A stretch of 64,000 bases of DNA from Desmonostoc geniculatum HA4340-LM1 (GTDB lineage Bacteria; Cyanobacteriota; Cyanobacteriia; Cyanobacteriales; Nostocaceae), in the NCBI GenBank assembly GCA_019359545.1, contig JAHHHB010000020.1, positions 21,118-85,117 on the forward strand. The letters are read 5' to 3'. Below, in pieces: positions 34,378-44,627 of this stretch. The notes under the pieces are model-generated. The model was not told the DNA's origin, did no database searches, and saw nothing but the letters and a program-made list of their open reading frames with translations. Position 1 is the first letter of the stretch. Every line of letters starts with the position of its first letter. The position numbers and the translations under genes were made by a program.

Positions 34378-37020
34378 ATGTCTTCAAATCCCCAACACCT
34401 AAGCGGTAACGAAATTCGCAACATATTTCTCGACTTCTTTGCCCAACGGAGTCACCAAGTTCTGCCAAGTGCCTCCCTCGTGCCAGAAGACCCGACCGTG
34501 CTGCTGACGATCGCGGGGATGCTACCATTTAAGCCGATATTCCTGGGACAGCGGACACCAGAATTTAAGCGGGCTACGACTTCCCAAAAGTGTATCCGCA
34601 CCAACGACATCGAAAACGTCGGACGCACCAAACGCCATCACACGTTCTTTGAAATGCTGGGTAACTTCAGCTTTGGTGATTATTTTAAAGAACAAGCGAT
34701 CGCTTGGGGTTGGGAAATTTCCACGCAAGTCTTTGGCTTTTCTCCCCAAAACCTCGTCGTCAGCGTTTTTAGAGATGATGATCAAGCCTTTGCTATCTGG
34801 CGGGATCAAATCGGTGTCCCAGAAGCGAGAATTAAGCGCTTGGGCGAAGACGATAACTTTTGGGCATCTGGCCCCACAGGCCCTTGTGGCCCTTGTTCGG
34901 AGATTTATTACGACTTCCACCCCGAACGCGGCGACGAAAATATCGATTTAGAAGACGATACCCGGTTTATCGAGTTTTATAACCTCGTCTTCATGCAATA
35001 TAACCGAGATACTACCGGCAATTTAACGCCACTGCAAAACAAGAACATCGACACTGGCATGGGTTTGGAGAGAATGGCGCAAATTCTCCAAAAAGTCCCG
35101 AATAACTACGAAACTGACCTGATTTTTCCAATTATCCAAACAGCAGCCCAAATTGCTGGCATTGATTACCACAGCAGTGATGAAAAAACCAAAGTCTCCC
35201 TAAAAGTCATTGGCGATCACGTTCGTTCTGTCGTCCATATGATTGCTGATGAAATTCGCGCCTCCAACGTCGGACGCGGTTATGTGCTGCGGCGATTAAT
35301 TCGGCGCGTGGTGCGTCATGGGCGATTAATTGGGATTAGTGGCGAATTTACTACCCAAGTTGCCGAAACTGCGATCGCTCTTTCTGAATCAGCTTACCCC
35401 AACGTCCGCCAACGGGAAGCAGCAATTAAAGCTGAGTTGCAACGCGAAGAGTCTAATTTCTTGAGAACTCTGGATAGAGGGGAAAAACTCTTAGAAGAAA
35501 TTATCCAAGAAGTAAAACAGCAAGGCAAAATCTCTATTAGTGGTGAAAGCGCCTTTACTTTATATGACACCTACGGTTTTCCCCTAGAACTTACACAAGA
35601 AATCGCCGAAGAAAATCATCTGACAGTGGATGAAGTTGGCTTTGATGCTGAAATGCAAAAGCAGGTGGAACGCGCCAAAGCAGCACACGAAACCATCGAT
35701 TTAACTGTCCAAGGTTCCCTCGACAAATTAGCAGAACACATCCACGCCACCGAGTTTTTAGGCTACACCCAACCGACGACGACGGCGAAAGTCGAAGCGA
35801 TTTTGGTAGAAGGCGTTTCCCAAGAGGAAGCAGAAGCAGGAACAGAAGTACAAATTGTTCTTGACAAAACGCCATTTTATGCTGAATCTGGGGGACAAAT
35901 TGGCGATCGCGGTTATATCTCTGGTGATGGGATCGTGATTCGCGTAGAAGACGTGAAAAAAGAATCTGATTTCTTTGTTCACTTCGGACGCATCGAACGC
36001 GGTACACTCCGAGTAGGAGATGCTGTAACTGCCCAAATCGATGCGGCTTGTCGGCGTCGCGCCCAAGCTAACCATACAGCAACCCACCTACTGCAAGCCG
36101 CGTTAAAGAAAATTGTCGATGATGGCATATCGCAAGCGGGTTCTCTCGTTTCCTTTGACAGATTGCGCTTTGACTTCAACTGTCCCCGTGCGTTGACAGC
36201 AGAGGAAGTCCAACAAATTGAAGAACAAGTAAATACTTGGATTGCACAGGCGCATAATGCCAAAGTCGAGGTATTACCTTTAGCAGAAGCCAAAGCTAGG
36301 GGTGCTGTTGCCATGTTTGGCGAAAAATACGGAGAAGAAGTGCGAGTAATTGACTTTCCTAGCGTATCAATGGAACTGTGCGGTGGCACACATGTCAGTA
36401 ATACTGCTGAAATTGGCGTCTTTAAAATTATTTCCGAAGCTGGAGTAGCTTCTGGGGTGCGGCGCATTGAAGCTGTTTCCGGGCCAGCAATACTGGATTA
36501 TCTCAACGTTCGGGATAAAGTAGTTAAAGATTTGAGCGATCGCTTTAAAGTTAAACCCGAAGAATTACCAGACAGAATTACTAGTCTGCAAAGCGAACTT
36601 AGAACAGCCGAAAAGCAACTAGAATCTTTGAAGGGACAGTTGGCGATCGCTAAATCTGACAGCTTACTACAAACAGCCCAAACTGTCGGCGATTCTCAAA
36701 TTATCGTCGCCCAATTAGAAGACGTTGACGCAGAATCATTGAAAACCGCAGCCGAACGTTTATTGCAAAAAATCGGTAATGGTGCGGTGGTACTGGGTTC
36801 TGTTCCCGAAGCTGGGAAAGTAAGTATAGTTGCGGCTTTTAGTCCAGAAGTTAATAAAAAAGGACTGCAAGCTGGTAAATTTGTGGGAGCGATCGCTAAA
36901 ATCTGCGGTGGCGGCGGCGGTGGCAGACCAAACTTAGCCCAAGCCGGCGGTAGAGATGCGAGTAAATTACCAGAGGCGTTAGCACAGGCGCAAAGTGAGT
37001 TAAAATCCGCGCTGGGTTAA
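34378..37020 (+). CDS. alaS: Alanyl-tRNA synthetase
   Basis: The class II synthetase that charges tRNA-Ala, with editing of Ser/Gly mischarging. The 880-residue protein has the catalytic core ([20 protein letters not shown], motif 2 region [17 protein letters not shown], and [13 protein letters not shown]), the editing domain zinc motifs NHTATHLL and [16 protein letters not shown], and the C-terminal glycine-rich C-Ala domain [15 protein letters not shown]. All expected motifs are present and the length is typical. It stands alone, with repeats on both sides. Confidence 0.97.
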   Translation: MSSNPQHLSGNEIRNIFLDFFAQRSHQVLPSASLVPEDPTVLLTIAGMLPFKPIFLGQRTPEFKRATTSQKCIRTNDIENVGRTKRHHTFFEMLGNFSFGDYFKEQAIAWGWEISTQVFGFSPQNLVVSVFRDDDQAFAIWRDQIGVPEARIKRLGEDDNFWASGPTGPCGPCSEIYYDFHPERGDENIDLEDDTRFIEFYNLVFMQYNRDTTGNLTPLQNKNIDTGMGLERMAQILQKVPNNYETDLIFPIIQTAAQIAGIDYHSSDEKTKVSLKVIGDHVRSVVHMIADEIRASNVGRGYVLRRLIRRVVRHGRLIGISGEFTTQVAETAIALSESAYPNVRQREAAIKAELQREESNFLRTLDRGEKLLEEIIQEVKQQGKISISGESAFTLYDTYGFPLELTQEIAEENHLTVDEVGFDAEMQKQVERAKAAHETIDLTVQGSLDKLAEHIHATEFLGYTQPTTTAKVEAILVEGVSQEEAEAGTEVQIVLDKTPFYAESGGQIGDRGYISGDGIVIRVEDVKKESDFFVHFGRIERGTLRVGDAVTAQIDAACRRRAQANHTATHLLQAALKKIVDDGISQAGSLVSFDRLRFDFNCPRALTAEEVQQIEEQVNTWIAQAHNAKVEVLPLAEAKARGAVAMFGEKYGEEVRVIDFPSVSMELCGGTHVSNTAEIGVFKIISEAGVASGVRRIEAVSGPAILDYLNVRDKVVKDLSDRFKVKPEELPDRITSLQSELRTAEKQLESLKGQLAIAKSDSLLQTAQTVGDSQIIVAQLEDVDAESLKTAAERLLQKIGNGAVVLGSVPEAGKVSIVAAFSPEVNKKGLQAGKFVGAIAKICGGGGGGRPNLAQAGGRDASKLPEALAQAQSELKSALG

Positions 37021-37067
37021 TACTAGTTTCTTGTGGACAAGCAAGAAAATGTAAAGAAATTTGTAGT

Positions 37068-37092
37068 ATGGGTTAGGTGTTCCCTAACCCAT
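37068..37092. repeat. Perfect palindrome after alaS
   Basis: ATGGGTTAGG and CCTAACCCAT flank a 5-base loop. It lies about 48 bp after the alaS stop. There is no T-run after it, so I call it a repeat of the common GGGTTAGG type rather than a terminator, although it could slow transcription. Confidence 0.55.
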
Positions 37093-37190
37093 CGTTCTGT
37101 TGATATTGCGATCGCTTTCCATGTAGGTTGGGTGAAGCGATCGCACTAAAATTGAGTTAGACAATCTATAGAATGCATTTGAAGGTAGAT

Positions 37191-37358
37191 GAAAATTCTT
37201 CTAAACACTCATATTTTCTTGTGGTTTATTTACTAAAGTTAGCATTATTACATAATGACCCTTTTGATAGAATGCTTATCTGTCAAGCTTTGCATCACAG
37301 CTTAACTATTGCAACAGTCGATGCAAAAATCTGCGCCTACTCAGTTAGCCTCATTTAA
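37191..37358 (+). pseudogene. PIN-domain (VapC-type) toxin remnant
   Basis: An open frame encodes LALLHNDPFDRMLICQALHH then LTIATVDAKICAYSVSLI, which matches the C-terminal part of PIN-domain ribonuclease toxins (pattern H-x-D-P-F-D-R-x-L-x-x-Q-A and the T-x-D metal ligand). The N-terminal half with the first acidic residues is absent; the residues before L-A-L-L are not PIN-like. I infer a truncated, dead toxin gene. No antitoxin is recognised upstream. Confidence 0.65.
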
Positions 37359-37397
37359 AAAAGCGATGCTGTCACTCAACCCAATCTACAACGAAGA

Positions 37398-37426
37398 GCG
37401 ATGTCTACGACGGGCTACGCCTACGC
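37398..37426. repeat. 29-bp small dispersed repeat
   Basis: Same form as 29373-29401: GCGATG, central heptamer TCTACGA, then CGGGCTACGCCTACGC. It is in the intergenic region between the PIN remnant and lptA; the rest of 37359-37591 shows no other feature. Confidence 0.7.
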
Positions 37427-37591
37427 AATAATTTTATAGTAATTTAGTACTTCTGAAACCTTGAGATTGGGGGTAGCGTCACTATTTCAGCCAGTAGTTA
37501 TCCTAAATCACTCCAGATTGTACGTTTCGTTTCTGGATAGAGTACTTGAGATAATTAAAACACAAGCCCAAACTCTCAACCCCCAATTGCA

Positions 37592-38089
37592 ATGATGTTC
37601 TGCTATAAATTGCCCATATCCCAGATGCGTCGTGTTGGATTAGCCTTATTGCTGCCAGCTTTTCTCTTAGGAACTTCTGCTTTCCCAAATCAACTGCAAA
37701 CCGCTACTGCACAAACATCTGGAGGAAATCGCCCTCTGACTATCCGTGCCGATGTGCAAGAATATGACGCCAACACTCAAGTAGTCACAGCTCGCGGCAA
37801 TGTGCAAATGTTCTATCCTGCTCGCCAGCTTCAGGCAACAGCCGCCCAAGCACAGTACTTTAGTAAAGAACGCCGCATTGACTTTAGTGGGAACGTTTAT
37901 ATTTTGCAACAAGGAGGTAACAGTATCAGGGCAGAGAAGGTAACCTATTTAATTGATGAAGGGCGATTTGTCGCCTTACCCCAATCCAACCGCCAGGTAG
38001 AGTCCATCTACATGCTCCAAGAATCCGATAATGATGGACAAACTGCGACACCTGCGCCAAAGACACCAGAATTCAAGCGTTCTAATTAG
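37592..38089 (+). CDS. lptA: LptA-like periplasmic LPS-transport protein (OstA family)
   Basis: A 165-residue secreted protein with an N-terminal signal region (MRRVGLALLLPAFLLGTSAF; cleavage plausible after ATAQ). The mature part has the OstA/LptA beta-jellyroll pattern: LTIRADVQEYDANTQVVTARGN, LQATAAQAQYFSKERRIDF, NSIRAEKVTYLIDEGRF. It should form part of the bridge that carries LPS from inner to outer membrane. It is followed 30 bp later by lptB, the usual order. The start could be ATG 37592 or the internal ATG at 37625. Confidence 0.85.
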   Translation: MMFCYKLPISQMRRVGLALLLPAFLLGTSAFPNQLQTATAQTSGGNRPLTIRADVQEYDANTQVVTARGNVQMFYPARQLQATAAQAQYFSKERRIDFSGNVYILQQGGNSIRAEKVTYLIDEGRFVALPQSNRQVESIYMLQESDNDGQTATPAPKTPEFKRSN

Positions 38090-38119
38090 CATCTACTAGT
38101 AAGAAAGGCTGCCTCTAGC

Positions 38120-38848
38120 GTGAAAATTGTTTTAGAGAATATTCACAAATCTTATAACAAGCGAGTAATTGTCAATCGCGTCAACCTTTCTGTTGCTCAA
38201 GGTGAAGTCGTTGGTTTACTAGGCCCCAATGGGGCTGGTAAAACTACGACTTTTTACATTGCTACAGGTCTAGAAAAACCCAATCAAGGAAAAGTCTGGC
38301 TAGGTAATTTAGATGTTACAGGAATGCCAATGCACAAAAGGGCACGATTGGGTATTGGCTATCTAGCGCAAGAACCAAGTGTTTTTCGCCAACTCTCAGT
38401 ACAGGATAATATTCTATTGGTGCTAGAGCAAACTAATGTGCCACGATGGGAGTGGTCAAGGCGATTAACAACTTTATTGCGGGAGTTTCGCTTGGAAAAA
38501 TTAGCTAATAGCAAAGGGATTCAACTTTCTGGTGGTGAGCGACGCCGGACGGAATTAGCAAGGTCTTTGGCTGCTGGGCGAGAAGGACCAAAATTTTTAC
38601 TTTTGGATGAACCCTTTGCGGGAGTTGATCCCATAGCAGTCTCAGAAATTCAGCAAATTGTGGGACAATTGCGCGATCGCGGTATGGGTATTTTAATCAC
38701 AGATCATAATGTCCGCGAAACCCTCGCCATCACCGATCGCGGTTATATCATGCGTGAGGGACAAATTCTCGCTTTTGGCACTGCTGACGAACTCTACCAC
38801 AACCCCCTCGTGCGCCAATATTACTTGGGCGATAGCTTTCAAGTCTAA
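38120..38848 (+). CDS. lptB: LPS export ABC transporter ATPase LptB
   Basis: The 242-residue ATPase of the LptB2FG exporter. It starts with GTG. Motifs: Walker A GPNGAGKTTTFYI, Q-loop YLAQEPSVFRQLSV, signature LSGGERRRTELARSLA, Walker B FLLLDEPFAGVDPI, and switch His in ITDHNVRETL. The pattern EPSVFRQLSVQDNI is specific for LptB among ABC ATPases. It is co-directional with lptA (30 bp upstream) and with the permease gene at 39260. Confidence 0.95.
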   Translation: MKIVLENIHKSYNKRVIVNRVNLSVAQGEVVGLLGPNGAGKTTTFYIATGLEKPNQGKVWLGNLDVTGMPMHKRARLGIGYLAQEPSVFRQLSVQDNILLVLEQTNVPRWEWSRRLTTLLREFRLEKLANSKGIQLSGGERRRTELARSLAAGREGPKFLLLDEPFAGVDPIAVSEIQQIVGQLRDRGMGILITDHNVRETLAITDRGYIMREGQILAFGTADELYHNPLVRQYYLGDSFQV

Positions 38849-39247
38849 AGAGAATTCAGGAGTCAGAATTCAGAAGTCAGAATTCAGAATTCAGGAGTCA
38901 GGAGTGAAAAAATTTTTATATCTAGCTTCGGGCTGAAGTGCTGTATTTGGTTAATAATTTCAAAGAATAGTTTCATTGTTTATTTTTCAGCATGAATTTA
39001 TTAGTTAATTTGTAGCTATTGAAAATTTAATTTTGATACTAAACACAGTAAATACAGCTAAGTGAGGTACAAAATTTAGACTTTCAAACCAGATATAAAA
39101 ACTATTTGACTTCTGACTTCTGACTTCTGACTTCTGAATTCTGACTTCTGAATTCTGAATTCTGAATTCTGAATTCTGAATTCTGAATTCTGAATTCTGA
39201 CTCCTACTGTTATGCTTTGCTTTACCAGGGTTGCCAATATTTAACTT
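38849..39247. repeat. Paired inverted STRR arrays between lptB and lptF
   Basis: At about 38852-38903 AATTCAGGAGTCAGAATTCA-type heptamers; at about 39111-39200 the complementary TTCTGACTTCTGACTTCTGA and TTCTGAATTCTGAATTCTGA arrays. The two arrays are in opposite orientation and could pair over a loop of about 210 AT-rich bases. They separate two genes that normally form one operon. Confidence 0.8.
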
Positions 39248-39259
39248 TTGAAGTTGCTT

Positions 39260-40435
39260 ATGATATCAAAGAAATTCCCGTCTTTCTACAGCCTACGTTC
39301 GCTGCTGCCTTTTACGATTATGGATCGTTATCTTGGTAGCGAATTGTTGCCGCCGTTCTTCTTTGGTGTCGGAGCTTTTTCTTCAATCGGTGTCACCATT
39401 GATGCTGTATTCGATCTAGTTAGAAAAGTCGTTGAATCTGGACTACCTGTAAATATCGCCATTCAGGTTTTTTTATTAAAGTTTCCCAACTTTATCGTTT
39501 TAGCCTTCCCCATGTCCACACTGCTGGCTACTTTGATGACTTACAGTCGTCTTTCCAGCGAAAGCGAATTAATAGCTTTGCGTGGTTGTGGGGTGAGTGT
39601 CTATCGCATGGTGTTAACTGCCGTTATCTTAAGTCTTCTGGTTACAGGAATGACATTTGTATTTAACGAACAAATTGCACCAGCAGCAAATTACCAAGCG
39701 GCGATGACTCTGGATAAAGCCCTCAAGTCAGACAAGCCAAGTTTTAAACAGCAAAATATTTTTTATCCTGAATACCAGGATGTTGTACAGCCAGATGGCA
39801 GTAAGAATAGAATCTTGACACGCTTGTTTTACGCCGACCAATTTGATGGTAAGCGTATGACAGGTTTGACAATTATAGATCGTTCAACCAAAGGTCTGAA
39901 TCAAATTGTGGTATCAGAATCCGCAGAGTGGAATGGTTCTAAAAATGTCTGGGATTTTTATAACGGCACAATCTATTTTGTCGCAGCCGATCGCTCTTAT
40001 CGCAATATTGTCAGATTTGAACAGCAACAACTGCAACTACCCCGCACGCCATTAAGCTTGGCAGAAAAAAGCCGGGACTATGACGAAATGAATATTGCCG
40101 AAGGGTTCGATCAACTAGAAGTAGAACGTCTCGGTGGCGATCGCCAAAAAATTCGTAAACTTGAAGTCAGGATTCAACAAAAAATTTCCTTGCCCTTCGT
40201 ATGCGTAGTTTTTGGCTTAGTCGGCGCAGCAATGGGAAGCATACCCCAGCGTACCGGCAGAGGCACCAGTTTTGGGATTAGCGTCATAGTTATTTTTTCC
40301 TACTACTTAATTTTCTTTATTAGTGGTGCGATCGCACAAGCAGGTGTCCTCTCTCCCTTTATGGGGGCTTGGTTACCCAACTTCGTTTTTTTAGGAATAG
40401 GTATGTTTTTATTGATGCGAGTCGCCAATCGGTAA
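39260..40435 (+). CDS. lptF: LptF/LptG-family permease
   Basis: A 391-residue inner membrane permease of the YjgP/YjgQ family. It has MDRYLGSELLPPFFFGVGAF, several N-terminal spans (to about residue 110), a large periplasmic jellyroll domain (about 130-280) and three C-terminal spans including SLPFVCVVFGLVGAAMGSIP. With LptB it would extract LPS and pass it to LptA. Cyanobacteria often have a single LptF/G-type gene, so it may act as a homodimer. ATG 39260 is taken over a TTG at 39248. No second permease gene is seen next to it. Confidence 0.88.
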   Translation: MISKKFPSFYSLRSLLPFTIMDRYLGSELLPPFFFGVGAFSSIGVTIDAVFDLVRKVVESGLPVNIAIQVFLLKFPNFIVLAFPMSTLLATLMTYSRLSSESELIALRGCGVSVYRMVLTAVILSLLVTGMTFVFNEQIAPAANYQAAMTLDKALKSDKPSFKQQNIFYPEYQDVVQPDGSKNRILTRLFYADQFDGKRMTGLTIIDRSTKGLNQIVVSESAEWNGSKNVWDFYNGTIYFVAADRSYRNIVRFEQQQLQLPRTPLSLAEKSRDYDEMNIAEGFDQLEVERLGGDRQKIRKLEVRIQQKISLPFVCVVFGLVGAAMGSIPQRTGRGTSFGISVIVIFSYYLIFFISGAIAQAGVLSPFMGAWLPNFVFLGIGMFLLMRVANR

Positions 40436-40439
40436 ATTG

Positions 40440-40585
40440 AAGAAGATGAGGGAGATGAGGGAGACAAGGGAGACAGGGAGGCAGGGGAGCAGGGAGCAGG
40501 GGAGAAAATCTTCCCTTCTGCCCCCCGCAGCCTGCCCCTCTGCCCCATGCCCCATGCCCCATGCCCAATCCCCAGTCCCCACACC
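40440..40585. repeat. G-rich/C-rich STRR arrays between convergent genes
   Basis: GAAGATGAGGGAGATGAGGG and AGGGAGCAGGGGAG repeats are followed by CCCCATGCCCCATGCCCC. It separates lptF and the CBS-CP12 gene. No distinct terminator hairpin was seen. Confidence 0.75.
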
Positions 40586-40589
40586 TCAA

Positions 40590-41210
40590 TCACGGTTGAT
40601 AATTTCGACATTCTGGTGCGTCTGGATTTTCCTTACAATATTTTTCAAAAGTAACTTTGGCTGACACCATACCCTCAGCTTTTTGATGAGCTGCTTCCGC
40701 CTGGAGTTCTTCTACCTCATCCCAAGCCGCAGCACAGGCCTTAGAATAAGCACCTTGTTCGGTGCAAATAGCGCGAGCCTGTTCAATTGCTTTTTGAATT
40801 CTCTCCTCTAGCAATAGCACTTTTGGCGCTTCCACAAAGTCGCTTTTGGTCAAAATGTCGGTAATGGAGATAATGCCCAACAGCTTACCTTGAATTACAG
40901 GCGCTCTGTGAATACCAGTGTTAGCAAATAACCTTGCTACATATTCCACACCCAAATCAGGGTTTACCACAATGCAAGGCTTACTCATAATTTCGTAAAC
41001 CCTTACTTCCTTTGGGTCTTTACCGTAGGCTATTATTTTATAGACAACATCTGTCTCTGTAACAATGCCATAGGCATCATCGTCATAGCGACGATCTACA
41101 ACCAGCGCACGCAATTTTTTTTCTTTCATCAGCCCCACCGCTTCAGCAACAGTTGCCGAACCGCGAATGGTAACTACGTTTTTGGTCATGATATCTTCAG
41201 CTTTCATCAT
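40590..41210 (-). CDS. CBS-CP12 fusion protein
   Basis: A 206-residue fusion. The N-terminal part has two CBS motifs (MKAEDIMTKNVVTIRG; YEIMSKPCIVVNPDLG) that normally bind adenine nucleotides. The C-terminal 55 residues are CP12, the redox protein that binds GAPDH and phosphoribulokinase. Both CP12 cysteine pairs remain (Cys149/Cys159 in CTEQGAYSKAC; Cys192/Cys201 in YCKENPDAPECRNY), with the core AAWDEVEELQAEAAHQK. CBS-CP12 fusions are known in cyanobacteria and may link adenylate state to the Calvin cycle. The start is the ATG ATG at 41210, with GGAG upstream; an in-frame codon at 41273 lies near a small repeat. Confidence 0.9.
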   Translation of the reverse strand: MMKAEDIMTKNVVTIRGSATVAEAVGLMKEKKLRALVVDRRYDDDAYGIVTETDVVYKIIAYGKDPKEVRVYEIMSKPCIVVNPDLGVEYVARLFANTGIHRAPVIQGKLLGIISITDILTKSDFVEAPKVLLLEERIQKAIEQARAICTEQGAYSKACAAAWDEVEELQAEAAHQKAEGMVSAKVTFEKYCKENPDAPECRNYQP

Positions 41211-41273
41211 TGCCGTAGTCTCCTGGTAAATAGTACAGTGCGGCACAGTGCCCTCAGAAGCGTAGCGAAGCAT

Positions 41274-41659
41274 TGCAGCGCACAGTTTGCTAACTAGAAA
41301 GTGAAAAGCTTGAATTTTTGGCCAGCTACAACAATAAACTTAGAGCAATTATCAATTCCTGATGTTATCGAATGTGACCAATGCCTAAAAACTCAGCATC
41401 AATTGTGATAATATTCTGTCAATTAAGGTCTTGCAGTATTCTCAATAACTCTAATTATCCAAAAGTAAAACAGGCTTTATCCCTTGCTACCAGACCTAGT
41501 TTAAGAATTCAGAGCCTCTCAAGAGCAGCAGAGAGGTTTTCCAGATAAGAGTGAAAAGTCAGGTGTCATAGCTGCTTATCTGAATACGATTTGGGATTTT
41601 AGATTTAAATGTACGAGAAATTGATATGCTAAAGGCCGAGACTAGCGATTATTCAAACC
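41274..41659. other. Divergent intergenic region upstream of chlD
   Basis: About 385 bp between the minus-strand CBS-CP12 gene and the plus-strand chlD gene, AT-rich. It should hold both promoters. A repeat fragment GAAGCGTAGCGAAGCATTGC lies at its edge (41259-41278). No gene, riboswitch or operator was recognised. Confidence 0.4.
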
Positions 41660-43681
41660 ATGCCTGCGCCCACTATCAACCCTACTATCACTGCCTTTCC
41701 TTTGACTGCTGTAGTCGGTCAAGAAGCGATTAAATTAGCTCTGCTGTTAGCAGCCGTCGATCCGGGGTTGGGGGGAGTGGCGATCGCAGGTCGTCGCGGT
41801 ACGGCAAAATCTGTGATGGCTCGTGCTATCCACGCTCTACTACCGCCCATCGAAGTTGTCAAAGGTTCTATCAGTAATTGTGACCCCAATCACCCAGAAG
41901 AATGGGACGATCAACTTTTGGCGGAGTACGCAGACAAAGACATTCAAGATGTTCCCGTCGAAATTATTCCCGCGCCTTTTTTGCAAATTCCTCTAGGTAT
42001 CACAGAAGACAGGCTCCTGGGTTCCGTAGACGTTGAAAAGTCGGTAAAGCAAGGTGATACGATTTTTCAGCCGGGTTTACTTGCTACAGCCAACCGTGGT
42101 GTACTGTACGTAGATGAAATTAATTTATTAGATGACCAAATATCAAATCAGCTACTAACAGTATTATCTGAGGGACGTAACCAGATTGAACGGGAAGGGA
42201 TTAGTTTTCAGCATCCGTGTAAATCCCTATTTATTGCCACCTACAACCCAGAAGAGGGAGCATTAAGGGAACATTTACTAGATAGAATTGCGATCGCTCT
42301 TTCTGCTGACGGTGTACTGGGCTTAGATCAAAGAGTAGCAGCAGTAGAGGTGGCGATCGCCTACTCCCAATCTCCCCAAGAGTTTCTTTTGCAGTACAGT
42401 GAAGACCTAGACGCCCTGAAAACCCAAATTATCTTGGCACGGGAATGGCTCAAGGATGTCTGCATTACCCAAGAACAAATCGCCTACCTGGTGAATGAAG
42501 CAATTCGCGGCGGAGTTCAGGGACATCGCGCCGAGTTATTTGCCACGCGGGTTGCCAAAGCAGCTGCGGCTTTGGAGGGACGCACAACAGTCAATGCTGA
42601 AGACTTGCGTCGTGCTGTGGAATTGGTGATTGTACCACGGGCAACAATCGTGCAGACACCACCACCAGAACAAGCACCACCACCGCCACCACCCCCACCT
42701 CAAAATCAACAAGAACCAGACGAATCAGAACAAGAAGAAGAACAAGAAGAACAGGAAGAACAACAACAAGAACCCCCCAGCATCCCCGAAGAATTCATCT
42801 TTGATCCGGAAGGGGTAATTTTGGATGACAGCGTGCTTTATTTTACCCAAATGGCGAAGCGACAGGGTAAATCTGGTAGTCGCAGCGTCATCTTTTCCGA
42901 TGATCGGGGACGTTACATTAAGCCAATGTTGCCGAAAGGTAAAGCGCGACGCATTGCCGTAGATGCCACCCTCAGAGCAGCAGCGCCGTATCAAAAAGCA
43001 CGCCGAGAACGTCACCCAGATAGAAAAGTGATTGTCGAGCAGGGTGACATTCGCTCCAAACGCTTGGTACGTAAAGCCGGGGCATTAGTGGTGTTTGTGG
43101 TAGATGCTTCTGGCTCAATGGCCTTGAATCGGATGCAGTCGGCCAAAGGCGCGGTGATGCAACTTTTGACAGAAGCTTATCAAAACCGCGACCAAATAGC
43201 CTTGATTCCCTTCCGGGGAGAACAAGCGGAAGTATTATTACCGCCAACACGTTCCATTGCCTTGGCGCGTAACCGCTTGGAAAGATTACCTTGTGGTGGG
43301 GGTTCACCCTTAGCGCATGGTTTAACCCAAGCTGTGCGCGTCGGCTTAAATGCCCAGATGAGTGGAGATATTGGGCAAGTAGTACTTGTAGCGATCACCG
43401 ACGGGCGGGGTAATATTCCCTTAGCGCGTTCTTTAGGTGAACAGCTAGAACCAGGAGAAAAGCCAGATATCAAAGGAGAATTGCTCGAAATTGCTGCAAG
43501 AATTCGTGGTTTAGGGATACAACTCTTAGTTATTGATACGGAGAGTAAGTTTGTTTCCACCGGCTTTGCTAAGGAATTAGCGCAAACAGCAGCAGGTAAG
43601 TATTATCATTTACCAAAAGCGACAGATCAAGCCATTGCTGCCATGACTAAAGGTGCGATCGCTGATTTAAAATCTCGATAA
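41660..43681 (+). CDS. chlD: Magnesium chelatase subunit D
   Basis: ChlD, with ChlI and ChlH, inserts Mg2+ into protoporphyrin IX, the first committed step of chlorophyll synthesis. The 673 residues contain an AAA+ domain (residues about 10-330; [33 protein letters not shown]), a Pro-rich then acidic linker with PPPPPPPP and [12 protein letters not shown] (about 335-380) and a C-terminal von Willebrand A domain with MIDAS DASGSM near residue 481. The linker separates the ring-forming and integrin-like parts, as in all ChlD proteins. Upstream of the ATG lies AT-rich promoter DNA. Confidence 0.97.
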   Translation: MPAPTINPTITAFPLTAVVGQEAIKLALLLAAVDPGLGGVAIAGRRGTAKSVMARAIHALLPPIEVVKGSISNCDPNHPEEWDDQLLAEYADKDIQDVPVEIIPAPFLQIPLGITEDRLLGSVDVEKSVKQGDTIFQPGLLATANRGVLYVDEINLLDDQISNQLLTVLSEGRNQIEREGISFQHPCKSLFIATYNPEEGALREHLLDRIAIALSADGVLGLDQRVAAVEVAIAYSQSPQEFLLQYSEDLDALKTQIILAREWLKDVCITQEQIAYLVNEAIRGGVQGHRAELFATRVAKAAAALEGRTTVNAEDLRRAVELVIVPRATIVQTPPPEQAPPPPPPPPQNQQEPDESEQEEEQEEQEEQQQEPPSIPEEFIFDPEGVILDDSVLYFTQMAKRQGKSGSRSVIFSDDRGRYIKPMLPKGKARRIAVDATLRAAAPYQKARRERHPDRKVIVEQGDIRSKRLVRKAGALVVFVVDASGSMALNRMQSAKGAVMQLLTEAYQNRDQIALIPFRGEQAEVLLPPTRSIALARNRLERLPCGGGSPLAHGLTQAVRVGLNAQMSGDIGQVVLVAITDGRGNIPLARSLGEQLEPGEKPDIKGELLEIAARIRGLGIQLLVIDTESKFVSTGFAKELAQTAAGKYYHLPKATDQAIAAMTKGAIADLKSR

Positions 43682-43841
43682 TTAGTCATTTGTTATTAGT
43701 TATTTGTCATTTGTCAGTTGTTTTTCTACTAATACCAATTTCAAAAATGAATGGGAGAGATGGATTAATAGAACTCTTGAAGAGAAAAAAATTCTCAACC
43801 CAAAATCAAAAATGGTATAACGACTGACCATTGACTAATAA

Positions 43842-44627
43842 CTACGATCCAGTGGGCATAACTTGTGGTTGCAAATAGCAAATTAAATCCTGAATTCCCT
43901 TTTGCAGATACCGCGTTACTGTCATGGGACTAGTGCCAATATTCTTAGCAGCATCTTTGCGAGAAAGTTCTTTCAAAAATACCATTTCAACTGCCATCCG
44001 GGGCTTTTCTTCTAACATATTGATTGCCCCTTGTAGTTGTTGGCGTTCTTCATCTAGTTGTTGTTGGGCAGTAGAACGGGGACAAGGAAGTGCTTCACCC
44101 AAAGTGATTTGGCAATCAACATAGTTAACTGCGGTCGCATCTAAACTCAAAGGCAAACGGTTTTGAGCAGCTAACTTGGTTTCTTGCCATTCTTGTACAG
44201 ATACTCGGAGTTCTTTGGCAATTTCAGCATCCTTGGGGGCACGACCCAAAGACATAGCCAATTCTTTGCGAATCTTTTGTCCTTCGTTGTATAGTTCTTG
44301 CCAACGACGAGGGATTTTTAATAGAGTACTGCGATCGCGCAAAAAGTGCAGCATCTCACCGCGAATATATGGCACAGCAAAAGAACTAAAAGCATACCCT
44401 TGACTAGGGTCAAAACGCTCAATTGCCCTAATTAAACCAAAATAACCAATTTGTTCTAAATCTTCATAAGGTTCATTACATTGATGGCTGAATTTATGAG
44501 CCATCTTCCGCACTAAGCCAGTATGTAACTGTACAAGTTTATTACGAAGTTTAATAGATGGATTCTGGTGGTACAAGTGTAATAATTCTATACCATCAGT
44601 TCGTAAAGAGGACTCACTTGCTGCCAT
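43842..44627 (-). CDS. Group 3 RNA polymerase sigma factor (SigF-like)
   Basis: A 261-residue alternative sigma factor of the SigB/F/G group. Region 2 has TGLVRKMAHKFSHQCNEPYE and LEQIGYFGLIRAIERFDPSQ with the melting segment AFSSFAVPYIRGEMLHFLRD; region 3 follows, and region 4 has the helix-turn-helix SRKDAAKNIGTSPMTVTRYL. In cyanobacteria this group controls motility (pili, hormogonia) and stress genes; which member this is cannot be settled here. No anti-sigma gene is adjacent. It is divergent from the Bax-inhibitor-1 gene and faces chlD across an STRR-containing gap. Confidence 0.9.
   Translation of the reverse strand: MAASESSLRTDGIELLHLYHQNPSIKLRNKLVQLHTGLVRKMAHKFSHQCNEPYEDLEQIGYFGLIRAIERFDPSQGYAFSSFAVPYIRGEMLHFLRDRSTLLKIPRRWQELYNEGQKIRKELAMSLGRAPKDAEIAKELRVSVQEWQETKLAAQNRLPLSLDATAVNYVDCQITLGEALPCPRSTAQQQLDEERQQLQGAINMLEEKPRMAVEMVFLKELSRKDAAKNIGTSPMTVTRYLQKGIQDLICYLQPQVMPTGS

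Noticed and set aside
37021..37092. Rho-independent terminator of alaS
   Set aside because: The hairpin at 37068-37092 lacks a T-run, and GGGTTAGG palindromes are common dispersed repeats.
43730..43822. Possible inverted-repeat element between chlD and the sigma factor gene
   Set aside because: ATACCAATTTCAAAAATGA and TCAAAAATGGTATAA are only partly complementary and no second copy was found in the window.
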